From the NCBI GenBank assembly GCA_003489345.1, contig DNIT01000007.1, positions 1,050 through 24,506 of the forward strand: DNA of 23,457 nt, written 5' to 3'. The position numbers were made by a program, and so were the translations under genes. How positions within the stretch are numbered: the first letter of the stretch is position 1; each line of letters begins with the position of its first letter. Below are positions 6,898-13,656 of the stretch, piece by piece. Below the pieces are notes generated by a model. That model saw nothing but the letters and a program-made list of their open reading frames with translations. It did not search any database and was not told the origin of the DNA. The stretch comes from Pelotomaculum sp. (lineage in GTDB: Bacteria > Bacillota > Desulfotomaculia > Desulfotomaculales > Pelotomaculaceae).

Positions 6898-7953
6898 CTA
6901 ACCGGTAAGTATTTTCCCCTTAAAGTTACCCTCGTACCTTTCTTCTCCGAGTTTCAAGTCGGGCACAGCGTTAAGGGTAAGCGGCGCGGTGGCGCCTCTC
7001 AGCAATTTATAATAACCGGCGCAGGCAACCATGGCGGCGTTGTCCGTACATAGTACAGGAGGAGGTACCACCATGCGGTAATTACTGCCGGCGGCCCTTT
7101 CGGCGATGGCGAGCCGCAATCTGGAATTGGCGGACACCCCTCCGGCCAGGAGAATTGTGGAAACACCTGTATTTTGGGCCGCAGCAAAGGTTTTGTCTAC
7201 CAGCACGTCGATCAAGGCTTCCTGAAAAGAGGCCGCCAGGTCGGCTTTGTTAATCTCTTCATTCCTCTGCGCTGCCCGCTGAAGCGTGTAAATAACAGCT
7301 GATTTGAGACCGCTAAAGCTGAAGTCCAAGCTGCCTTCCTCCAGATAGGCTCTGGGCAAGCTTATGGCTTTAGGGTTACCTTCCCGTGCCAGGCGGTCGA
7401 TCAAAGGGCCACCCGGGTAACCAAGACCGATAACCCGGGCAACCTTGTCAAATGCTTCACCCGCGGCATCATCCCTGGTCCTGCCGATCACGCGGCAGTC
7501 ACCGTGTTTGGCCATGTAAACCAGGTCGGTATGGCCGCCCGAAACGATCAGGCACAGCAGAGGGAAGTCGAGTCCCGGCTCACTTAAGAAATTGGCATAA
7601 ATATGCCCTTCCAGGTGATTGACTCCCACCAGCGGTATATTCAGCCCGTAGGCTATGGCCTTGGCAGCGGAAACCCCTACCAGAAGAGCTCCGACCAAAC
7701 CGGGTCCATATGTCACGGCCACGGCTCCCAGATCGTCAAGCGTGAGACCGGCGGCGGTAAGGGCCTCCCCCATGACCTGGTTGAGCAGTTCCAGATGCTT
7801 GCGTGAAGCCACTTCAGGAACAACCCCGCCAAATTTACGGTGCACATCTATCTGAGAGGAGATGATATTAGACAAGACCTCCGTACCGTCCGCCACAACC
7901 GATGCCGATGTTTCATCACAGGATGTCTCCAAAGCCAGGATAAAAACACTCAT
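6898..7953 (-). CDS. tsaD: tRNA N6-adenosine threonylcarbamoyltransferase TsaD
   Basis: TsaD (Gcp/Kae1 family) transfers the threonylcarbamoyl group from threonylcarbamoyl-AMP to A37 of ANN-decoding tRNAs, together with TsaB and TsaE, in the cytoplasm. The protein has 351 residues, a usual length. N-terminal LALETSCDETSASVV is the ASKHA nucleotide-binding start. HLEGH gives the metal-binding histidines. VSGGHTDLVYM, DDAAGEAFDKVAR and LAGGVSANSRLR follow in order, and CTDNAAMVA lies near the C-terminus. ATG 7953 is chosen. The in-frame GTG at 7965 lies only one base after GGAG, too close to be used, although the SD-to-ATG spacing of 13 is somewhat long. An extended -10 promoter lies about 66 bp upstream. 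Confidence 0.96.
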   Translation of the reverse strand: MSVFILALETSCDETSASVVADGTEVLSNIISSQIDVHRKFGGVVPEVASRKHLELLNQVMGEALTAAGLTLDDLGAVAVTYGPGLVGALLVGVSAAKAIAYGLNIPLVGVNHLEGHIYANFLSEPGLDFPLLCLIVSGGHTDLVYMAKHGDCRVIGRTRDDAAGEAFDKVARVIGLGYPGGPLIDRLAREGNPKAISLPRAYLEEGSLDFSFSGLKSAVIYTLQRAAQRNEEINKADLAASFQEALIDVLVDKTFAAAQNTGVSTILLAGGVSANSRLRLAIAERAAGSNYRMVVPPPVLCTDNAAMVACAGYYKLLRGATAPLTLNAVPDLKLGEERYEGNFKGKILTG

Positions 7954-8018
7954 AATAAGTTGCACGCTCCAAACAAAAAGTGTTTCGCTTTCTCATATTT
8001 TCGCCTTTTATTTCCTGT

Positions 8019-8027
8019 ATTATAACA
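8019..8027 (-). promoter_or_regulatory. Extended -10 promoter element of tsaD
   Basis: On the minus strand the sequence reads TGTTATAAT, an exact extended -10 (TGNTATAAT). It lies about 66 bp before the tsaD start, with no good -35, as expected for an extended -10 promoter. The same bases form a nearly symmetric 18-mer, CCTGTGTTATAATACAGG, that could also bind a dimeric regulator. Confidence 0.5.
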
Positions 8028-8179
8028 CAGGGATGCTCTTACAGCAGGCGGCTTTCCGGCATGACGACTAAATCTTTTATAGAAATTACAGTTTTGCGCC
8101 GTCCGTATTCCAGAAAATGAATAAAAAGGAGCCTGCGGTGAAAAATAACTTAAATATAGAAAGTAAAGGAGTGTTGTTT

Positions 8180-8437
8180 ATGATCAACCCGGTGAACTTG
8201 TCGAACACCGACTGGGATACCTGGAAAAAGACTTTGGGACAGGCTGTGGAATTTGCTGAAGGGCTTGGGATTTCAAAACAAAAAATAAGCTCACTGGCCC
8301 AACAGGCGGGAGATTTGCTGGCCGAAAGCGTACATCCCGCAAACCCGGAGCAGAAAGTGATAAAAGAATTGTGGGACGTGGCAGAACCTGAAGAAAGAAA
8401 GCTCCTAGCAGCCCTTATGACCAGGCTTGTATCATAA
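8180..8437 (+). CDS. DUF3243-family small protein
   Basis: An 85-residue soluble, mostly helical protein. The C-terminal half, with 'AGDLLAESVHPANPEQKVIKELWDVAEPEERKLLAALM' read in pieces, matches the DUF3243 pattern (ahead of it a W and 'GLGISKQKISSLAQ'). The family is found in Bacillus (YmfJ) and other Firmicutes and has no established function. ATG 8180 is preferred because AAAGGAG lies 8 bases upstream and the length matches the family. An in-frame GTG at 8138 also has its own AAAAAGGAG 6 bases upstream, so a 99-residue form may be made. It is transcribed divergently from tsaD and ends in a hairpin shared with the convergent zinc-ribbon gene. Confidence 0.85.
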   Translation: MINPVNLSNTDWDTWKKTLGQAVEFAEGLGISKQKISSLAQQAGDLLAESVHPANPEQKVIKELWDVAEPEERKLLAALMTRLVS

Positions 8438-8443
8438 GAAAAC

Positions 8444-8476
8444 AGCTGAACCACCCATCTGTTGGGTGGTTCAGCT
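8444..8476. terminator. Convergent hairpin terminator between the DUF3243 and zinc-ribbon genes
   Basis: A perfect 14-bp stem, AGCTGAACCACCCA paired with TGGGTGGTTCAGCT, with a 5-base loop lies between two convergent genes. It starts 6 bp after the DUF3243 stop and ends 15 bp before the stop of the other gene. T-runs are weak on both sides (TTTTC on the minus side), but position and stability fit a bidirectional terminator. Confidence 0.8.
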
Positions 8477-8491
8477 AACATATAGAGCAAT

Positions 8492-8659
8492 TTATATTTT
8501 CAGCATAATAGAGGCCTTATTGCTAGCCACCAATTCTTCTCTGATATCCCCGCAGTGTTTGCAGACAATCGTGAGGATATCACAGAGCTCACTCTGGGAT
8601 ACATAAATATCAAAACCGCCCGGGTCTTCATTGCCGCAGTCGCACTGATACTTGATCAT
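8492..8659 (-). CDS. Small zinc-ribbon-like protein
   Basis: A 55-residue protein with an N-terminal CDCG and a downstream CKHCG, spaced about 25 residues apart. This gives four cysteines (C-x-C and C-x2-C) suited to one zinc ion. ATG 8659 is chosen because GGAGGTGAT ends 3 bases before it; the longer frame starting at 8707 would cover this ribosome binding site. No partner or target is visible. Similar tiny zinc-ribbon proteins are common in Firmicutes as unassigned genes. It converges on the DUF3243 gene. Confidence 0.75.
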   Translation of the reverse strand: MIKYQCDCGNEDPGGFDIYVSQSELCDILTIVCKHCGDIREELVASNKASIMLKI

Positions 8660-8792
8660 GCTATCACCTCCGCCTCCCAAGTGAAGATTCGACAGCAGGG
8701 GAGGCAATCCTTCAGGTAAATGAAGCCTGCTCTGAGGCCTTGCGGATTTCCTGGACGTTTGCGCTAATAAAGGACAAGCTTACCTATTGCAT

Positions 8793-9458
8793 TTAATACT
8801 CCACGCGCTCTCTACCCGCAAAAAACTTAACCAGCGCCACGCCGGCGACAAAACCACCGATATGAGCCCAGAAAGCTACGCCCTGGACAGCCTGCGCAGA
8901 CAAGCCGGCCGTACCGCTCATAAGCTGCAGGAAAAACCAGATCCCCAGGAAAATCACTGCAGGAATAGGTATAATTTGGATAAAGAAAATTATGAAAACC
9001 AGTGTCAGCACCCTGGCACGCGGATAAAGGATCAGGTAAGCTCCCAATATTCCCGCAATAGCGCCACTGGCGCCGATTAAAGGGGAATTGGAAACCGGGT
9101 CCACGAAAATATGAACAAGGGAGGCCAAGTAGCCGCTGACGAGATAAAACACCAGGTAATTAAAATGTCCCATGCGGTCCTCAACATTATCGCCAAAAAT
9201 CCACAGGTAGAGCATGTTGCTAAGGACATGAAGCCACCCCCCGTGCAGGAACATGGTGGTCGTCAGCCGCACCAGCTGCTCTACGGTCAAACCCACTTCC
9301 ACAAGCTGAGACGGGATTACGGCATGGGTCACGATGAAATAGTCCAGGTCTCGTCCAAGGGATAGTTCGAACCCAAACACAAGCAGGTTTATGATAATCA
9401 GAAGGACATTTACGATAGGAAAAGTGCTGGAAGGGATATTGTCTCTTAAGGGTATTAT
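8793..9458 (-). CDS. Rhomboid-family intramembrane serine protease with an apparent ATA start
   Basis: A membrane protease that cleaves transmembrane segments inside the lipid bilayer. Read from 9458 the protein has 221 residues, starting (M)IPLRDNIPSSTFPIVN and continuing into TM1, as is typical for this family. The catalytic dyad is S131 in IGASGAIAG and H199 in AFWAHIGGF. HGGWLHVLSNMLYLWIFG (72-89) is the conserved loop/TM2. The expected first codon, 7 bases after AGGAGG, is ATA and not ATG. An in-frame stop lies upstream, and the next usable codon (GTG 9380) would remove 26 residues and most of TM1. Either ATA is used as a weak start, or the gene has lost its start, or there is a base error. 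Confidence 0.85.
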   Translation of the reverse strand: MIPLRDNIPSSTFPIVNVLLIIINLLVFGFELSLGRDLDYFIVTHAVIPSQLVEVGLTVEQLVRLTTTMFLHGGWLHVLSNMLYLWIFGDNVEDRMGHFNYLVFYLVSGYLASLVHIFVDPVSNSPLIGASGAIAGILGAYLILYPRARVLTLVFIIFFIQIIPIPAVIFLGIWFFLQLMSGTAGLSAQAVQGVAFWAHIGGFVAGVALVKFFAGRERVEY

Positions 9459-9577
9459 GGTAACCCCTCCTTCATATAGTTTTATTTCATACTATTCTGC
9501 TTTTTATTTAGAGTCCTCCTGTCTTTGCACGTTTTTTAACATTCCCCTGTCAGGGATGCCGCATACCAAAAGATCGC

Positions 9578-9614
9578 AGGGCGTAAGGCAAATAGGTCGT
9601 AGGGCGTAGAGCAT
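9578..9614. repeat. Degenerate heptanucleotide repeat, block 1 (inverted relative to block 2)
   Basis: Units AGGGCGT, AAGGCAA, (a 9-base unit), AGGGCGT, AGAGCAT. AGGGCGT is the exact reverse complement of ACGCCCT in block 2, so the two blocks face each other across about 90 bp. It lies in the gap between the rhomboid and sirtuin genes. Confidence 0.6.
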
Positions 9615-9706
9615 AAAATTATTGTTCCATACGTCGTCAAGCGCATAGAAGTCTGTTTTTCTCATAGGGATCTTTTTTAAACTCTTAAAAATATCATGCA
9701 TTCCAC

Positions 9707-9768
9707 ACGTCCAACGTCTCACTTCTTAAGTCCAAGTTTTACGCCTTACGCCCTATGGCCTACGCCCA
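9707..9768. repeat. Degenerate heptanucleotide repeat, block 2, entering the sirtuin 3' end
   Basis: Nine consecutive units with an A about every seven bases. Among them are ACGTCCA, ACGTCTC, ACTTCTT, AAGTCCA, then ACGCCTT, ACGCCCT, ATGGCCT, ACGCCCA; one unit is 6 bases long. The last units supply the final codons and the stop of the sirtuin gene. Short heptamer tandem repeats are known in some bacteria, notably cyanobacteria. Confidence 0.65.
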
Positions 9769-10519
9769 AAAAATCCAGGCCCAATACGGTCATCAGGTCG
9801 GTGAAGACCTGGCCGGCCATTTTTTCATTAATGACAAGGCCAGCCCGTACATCCCAGGGGGTCGGCTCCCGGTTGACGATAACCAGGGTTTTTGCCAATT
9901 CCGGCAGCGAAGCAGCCGGATACACCTGCAGGCTGCTGCCTACTACTATCAGCAACTGGCAGCCTGAAAGGGCTTGGTAAGCCTTATAAAAGTCTTCTCC
10001 CATGGCGTCTTCAAACAGCACCACATCCGGCCGCAGCATACCGCCGCACTGGCTGCAGCGGGGAGGGTTGGTACCGGAGCGATACTGATCGAGCAGAGCG
10101 TCAAAGGGGTAGAGTTTGGAACAAGCCAGACAGCGGCAGGAGCGCATGTGTCCGTGCACCTCCCAAACTTCTTGCGAACCAGCCGCCCGGTGCAGCCCGT
10201 CGATATTCTGCGTGATCACCCCTGCCAGCAGTTTTTCTTGCTCCAGGCAGGCCAGCGCATAATGGGCGGCATTTGGTTTGGCGCCGACAAACGATTCCCA
10301 AACCCCCATGAAAAATTTGTAAAATTGAACCGGCTCCCGCCGGAGCGCCGACAGTGACGCCGCTTTCATCGGGTCTACCCTTTCCCAGAGGCCGGAACCA
10401 CGGCTGCGGAAGTCAGGAATACCGCTTTCAGTGCTGACACCGGCGCCGGAAAAGGCAAAACTACGCTCGGACTTTTTCAAATACTCTGCCAGAGCCCTTA
10501 TTTTTTCCTCGTAGGTCAT
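9746..10519 (-). CDS. NAD-dependent protein deacylase (Sir2 family)
   Basis: A sirtuin removes acyl groups from lysine side chains using NAD+, giving nicotinamide and O-acyl-ADP-ribose in the cytoplasm. The protein has 257 residues. NAD-binding GAGVSTESGIPDFR is at 25-38, TQNIDGLH at 103-110, and the catalytic base is H122 (VHGHMR). A structural zinc site is formed by C130/C133 and C155/C158, and GSSLQVYPA lies towards the C-terminus. ATG 10519 has GAGG 8 bases upstream. The last few residues (GHRA) and the stop codon are encoded by the heptanucleotide repeat, so the natural C-terminus has probably been replaced. The gene is monocistronic as far as can be seen. Confidence 0.95.
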   Translation of the reverse strand: MTYEEKIRALAEYLKKSERSFAFSGAGVSTESGIPDFRSRGSGLWERVDPMKAASLSALRREPVQFYKFFMGVWESFVGAKPNAAHYALACLEQEKLLAGVITQNIDGLHRAAGSQEVWEVHGHMRSCRCLACSKLYPFDALLDQYRSGTNPPRCSQCGGMLRPDVVLFEDAMGEDFYKAYQALSGCQLLIVVGSSLQVYPAASLPELAKTLVIVNREPTPWDVRAGLVINEKMAGQVFTDLMTVLGLDFLGVGHRA

Positions 10520-11046
10520 TCTTTTTGCCTCGCTTTCCTCCCCCTAAAGCTATAAATGCCAGACCGTGCTTTGCTCCTTCCTGCCGGGTTCGGGGCTATA
10601 GGTTGCCTGGCGGGCTGGGGTGAGTGCCATTAATTAGTTGCAAATCTTATTTTTAGTAATATCATAAACACCTGACCGGACAAAAACAAGCCCCGGCAAG
10701 CTACTGGGAGTGATAATTCATAATTATTGAATTATTGGGCGTAATTCTGTAAAATGTACCGCTTTAGGCATTTCGCGAATTCCGCTGGTATATGATCCTG
10801 TACTCGAATCGTTATATTTTTTGACTTGTTGCCTCCGCAACAGCCTTCTTTCCAACTCGTGGCACACCTCTCTTCTGCCCCGGATTAAAACGCCGCTGCG
10901 GTCTATAATACCCGTTGGCCTTCTGATTCGGAAAAATTCAGTTTAATATTACGCACTGATTACATACTGCTGTTTACAGGGAGGATTTTGCGTATTATTA
11001 AAGAATGTATCAATTAATATACTATTTTAAAAAGGAGATAATGTTC
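10520..11046. other. Gene-poor stretch between the sirtuin and a small hypothetical gene
   Basis: No convincing gene. Positions 10559-10628 are GC-rich and, on the minus strand, contain a possible 7-bp closing stem (GCCAGGC with GTCTGGC) around a segment that loosely recalls the SRP RNA core. The diagnostic GGUCCGGAAGGAAGCAGC string is absent. The rest turns AT-rich toward 11000, where the small plus-strand gene begins. This marks the change from housekeeping to accessory DNA. Confidence 0.4.
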
Positions 11047-11316
11047 ATGAAACTTAACGATGAGCGAATTAGAAATATATTATTAATATCTGCATTTGAC
11101 CAATCAGACGATAGCTGGATGACAGCAGAGCAAATTGAGGTGGAAGGGTTATGCTCATCTTTTGCAGAGCTTGAACAACATCTTATGGTTTTATGTAACC
11201 GAGAGTTGCTTGAAAGACAGGAAACAGATAAACATGCAATTCCTATGGACACAAAATCAAATTATTGTTACCGTGTTACTATCCAGGGACAACATTATGC
11301 ATTAGCGATCGGTTAA
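11047..11316 (+). CDS. Hypothetical protein, possible winged-helix fold
   Basis: An 89-residue protein that I do not recognise. The segment from about 24 to 60 (DDSWMTAEQIEVEG, then SSFAELEQHLMVLCNRELLERQ) has the helix-turn-helix-strand rhythm of a small winged-helix domain. 'YRVTIQGQHYALAIG' could be the wing and closing strand. ATG 11047 is chosen with AAAAAGGAG 9 bases upstream; ATG 11041 is only 3 bases away. The gene is more AT-rich than those to the left and stands alone, followed by a long gene-poor stretch. It could be a small regulator, but DNA binding is only inferred. Confidence 0.55.
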   Translation: MKLNDERIRNILLISAFDQSDDSWMTAEQIEVEGLCSSFAELEQHLMVLCNRELLERQETDKHAIPMDTKSNYCYRVTIQGQHYALAIG

Positions 11317-11520
11317 CTATGTTTCACCAGGGCCGTAAGCCTCCCGCATGTTGTGCTGAATGGGAAAAAGACTCAGGGGCACCCGGGTCACGTACCAGTG
11401 GGTGCTTTCGTGTTTTATTAGACTCTATACCAGTATTAATATGAAAACAACTGTCTTTTATGCATTTTTTGAGGGCTGGCTTCAATTTTCGCATGAGAAA
11501 GTTGATTACATATAAACAAG

Positions 11521-11550
11521 TTATTAATAAATTATAATTATTAATAAATT
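11521..11550. repeat. Two direct copies of a palindromic 13-mer (possible operator pair)
   Basis: TTATTAATAAATT occurs at 11521-11533 and again at 11538-11550, separated by ATAA. The first ten bases, TTATTAATAA, are a perfect palindrome, so this is a pair of dyad sites 17 bp apart, upstream of the AAA+/VWA cassette. Confidence 0.5.
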
Positions 11551-11622
11551 GTATTGATAATATGTATTAAATGGTTTCCACCAAAATGCTATAATGGACA
11601 TACGACCAATATATTGTCATAG

Positions 11623-11781
11623 TTAAAACTTTCATATAAGGTATTCAGCACCAATCAGCAAAGCGTTTATGAGGTTAGAGATGATGCAAGTGAACATCAA
11701 GAGGAATTGAGCAGAGAAGAAAAAAGCCAACATACTATCAGAGCCTACCTTGAAAAGATTACTGCTCTCCTTGTTGGTTAG
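11623..11781 (+). pseudogene. Coding remnant without a start codon
   Basis: A 52-codon open frame between in-frame stops with no ATG, GTG or TTG start. It contains 'SREEKSQHTIRAYLEKITALL', which resembles the N-terminal helix of tyrosine recombinases only in a general way. It is probably a relic of a longer gene, possibly an integrase. Confidence is low. Confidence 0.25.
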
Positions 11782-11980
11782 AAGACATATGGAGAGTATG
11801 ATAGTTCAGCATTCACCACCTTAAAATACTAGCGAATATCAAAGCTGCTGTCTTAATATTATTGTTCCAGCAGGAATACACCCTAGACTTTCCACTATAA
11901 AATCTTACTTTGCTTTTTTTGAAGCTAAAGCTCTTATATCCAAGAACCCCGCCATTATATCGATACAAGGTGGTTAAGTA

Positions 11981-12556
11981 ATGCTGACTTACCATTACCC
12001 AATGGTCTATATTGGGAACGTGGATTTAAAGTCGTCTCTTCGCTTTTCCAACAGGATTTCTTATAAAATATACGACCCCAGAGGTTCACTTGCCAATAGT
12101 TACCACAACAGTAGCCTTTATGATCTGGTAATTCAACAGGATATTGTGAATGGTGAACCGCAGGTTGACCTGGCAATCTGCGAAACTGTTACAGTACAGG
12201 CACCGCGTTTTACCCTTTCTCATGGTACTTGTAGTACCAAAAGCGGGAACCTATATGATATTAAGGTAGATAATCCAGAGCTAACACCTTTTCTTTCGGG
12301 AGTGGCAGCACCAAGCAGTAACCTGTTCCTTGTTCCGGCGGACCCTTTACTTCCTGGAGTACCGGCACCCCGCGGTTACGATGTTCCGGCGGAAGTTCCG
12401 GCGCTGATATTTGATAACCTGGATTATTGCGAACTGTTAATCCTGGTTACCGGAGCTTACCTGGTCATTAAAAAAGGCTGGAATATGCCGGATGATGCAA
12501 GCAAGAAAAAGATTGCCAGTCTGTATGAGGCGATGGCCCTGCTGACAGGCTACTGA
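11981..12556 (+). CDS. Hypothetical protein, first gene of the AAA+/VWA cassette
   Basis: A 191-residue protein that I do not recognise. The N-terminal two thirds look beta-rich, with many polar and Ser/Asn/Gly residues and a proline-rich stretch 'LVPADPLLPGVPAPRGYDVPAEVPA' read in parts around 116-140. The C-terminal 45 residues look helical (hydrophobic 'CELLILVTGAYLVIKKGW', then 'ASKKKIASLYEAMALL'). There is no signal peptide and no metal motif. ATG 11981 has AGGTGG 7 bases upstream. It sits 47 bp before the AAA+ gene on the same strand, so it is probably co-transcribed with the AAA+ and VWA genes. By context it may be the substrate or adaptor of that ATPase; this is an inference. Confidence 0.7.
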   Translation: MLTYHYPMVYIGNVDLKSSLRFSNRISYKIYDPRGSLANSYHNSSLYDLVIQQDIVNGEPQVDLAICETVTVQAPRFTLSHGTCSTKSGNLYDIKVDNPELTPFLSGVAAPSSNLFLVPADPLLPGVPAPRGYDVPAEVPALIFDNLDYCELLILVTGAYLVIKKGWNMPDDASKKKIASLYEAMALLTGY

Positions 12557-12603
12557 TTTAACAAAGTGATTCAATTTTAGGACTTTAGGATGGTGATAGT
12601 AAT

Positions 12604-13638
12604 ATGTATGCCTCTGAAGCAAAAGCGCACCTAAATATCCTTTTAGCTGATCCTGAAGTCCCGACCATGATGCTATGGGGCCCTCCAGGAGTCGGTAAGT
12701 CCAGCATTATTCAGCAAATAGCTACTGAAAGAGGTTGGGGATTCGTCGACCTGCGGCTATTGCTCCTGAACCCGATTGACCTGCGCGGCATTCCTTATCC
12801 TAATAAAGATACCCGGCAGGCTGACTGGCTTGCCCCTTCCTTCCTGCCCGATGTCGAGCGCGACGGTGAAGAAGGCATTATCCTTTTTGATGAGATCACC
12901 TCTGCTCCGCGGGCTGTGCAGGCTGCTGCTTATCAGTTGATCTTGGACCGGCGTATTGGTGAATACGTCCTGCCTGACGGATGGCGCCAGGTAGCGGCAG
13001 GCAACCGGGCTGAGGATAAAGGCGTTAGCAACCGGATGCCGGCGCCGCTGGCCAACAGGATGATCCACTTTGAGCTTACCTGCTCGTTGGAGGATTGGAA
13101 GTTTTGGGCGATCCCCAACGGGATTGACTACCGGGTGGTTAGCTTCTTAAACTTCAGGCCGGAACTCCTTTATATGTTTCCTAATCAGGCGGCAGAGATT
13201 AAGGCTTTCCCCAGCCCGCGCAGTTGGGAGTTCGTCCACAAGATTCTCCCCTCTTTTGCTCAGGTGGACAGGGCTTTCCCGGCTATCTGCGGGGCAGTCG
13301 GCGAAGGCGCTGCGACCGAATTCACCGCCTTTTGCCGGGTGTTGGAGCAGATGCCCGACCCGGAAGATATCCTGGAAGGCAGGATAACAGCAGTTCCGGA
13401 TTCGCCCGATATGATGTACGCCTGCATCGGCGCCCTAATTAGCAGACTGACTATTAATAAGACGCCTGACCGCTTGAAGAACTACTTTACCTTTATCTCC
13501 GAGCTGATGGTCGAGTACCAGGTACTGGGGGTCAGTGACGCTGTGAAAGCCAATCTCCGGACCGACCTGGTTACCCTTCCTGCCTTTCGTGATTGGCTTG
13601 TCAAGCATACAGATGTTCTTGTGGGCGTAGATGATTAG
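12604..13638 (+). CDS. MoxR-type AAA+ ATPase
   Basis: A 344-residue AAA+ ATPase of the MoxR/dynein-like clade. These ring ATPases act as chaperones in metal-cofactor insertion or complex remodelling, nearly always with a VWA-domain partner. Walker A is GPPGVGKS at 26-33, Walker B IILFDE at 92-97, and sensor 1 AAGNR at 131-135. Arginines near 144-152 could supply the trans finger. The C-terminal 150 residues form a helical lid. Start ATG 12604 has GGTGAT about 9 bases upstream. The VWA gene begins 18 bp after its stop. CoxD of CO dehydrogenase loci is a relative by architecture, but this protein may also be a toxin-like or unrelated AAA+. Confidence 0.9.
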   Translation: MYASEAKAHLNILLADPEVPTMMLWGPPGVGKSSIIQQIATERGWGFVDLRLLLLNPIDLRGIPYPNKDTRQADWLAPSFLPDVERDGEEGIILFDEITSAPRAVQAAAYQLILDRRIGEYVLPDGWRQVAAGNRAEDKGVSNRMPAPLANRMIHFELTCSLEDWKFWAIPNGIDYRVVSFLNFRPELLYMFPNQAAEIKAFPSPRSWEFVHKILPSFAQVDRAFPAICGAVGEGAATEFTAFCRVLEQMPDPEDILEGRITAVPDSPDMMYACIGALISRLTINKTPDRLKNYFTFISELMVEYQVLGVSDAVKANLRTDLVTLPAFRDWLVKHTDVLVGVDD

Positions 13639-13656
13639 TTTTTGGGAGGGACAAGC

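Larger units (their letters stand above)
11317..11980. other. AT-rich gene-poor stretch before the AAA+/VWA cassette
   Basis: It holds a doubled palindromic repeat at 11521-11550, a TATAAT at 11591-11596 with a poor -35, and two open frames without start codons (11623-11781 and 11825-11977). The second ends 3 bases before the ATG of the following gene. Both read as protein-like but are unrecognised and are probably decayed genes. The promoter of the cassette is most likely here. Confidence 0.4.

Noticed and set aside
8086..8490. 134-residue minus-strand frame
   Set aside because: It lies opposite the DUF3243 gene, whose own start, length and terminator are convincing; its composition is that of an antisense shadow.
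9504..9722. 72-residue minus-strand frame between rhomboid and sirtuin
   Set aside because: It is made largely from the heptanucleotide repeat block, has no family likeness and no good ribosome binding site.
10559..10628. SRP RNA (4.5S/6S-like) gene on the minus strand
   Set aside because: Only fragments such as GAACCCGGC-AGG and AAGGAGCA resemble the core. The invariant symmetric loop with GGUCCGGAAGGAAGCAGC is missing, so no RNA gene is called.
11813..11995. 60-residue minus-strand frame
   Set aside because: No ribosome binding site and no recognisable pattern; it overlaps the start of the cassette on the other strand.
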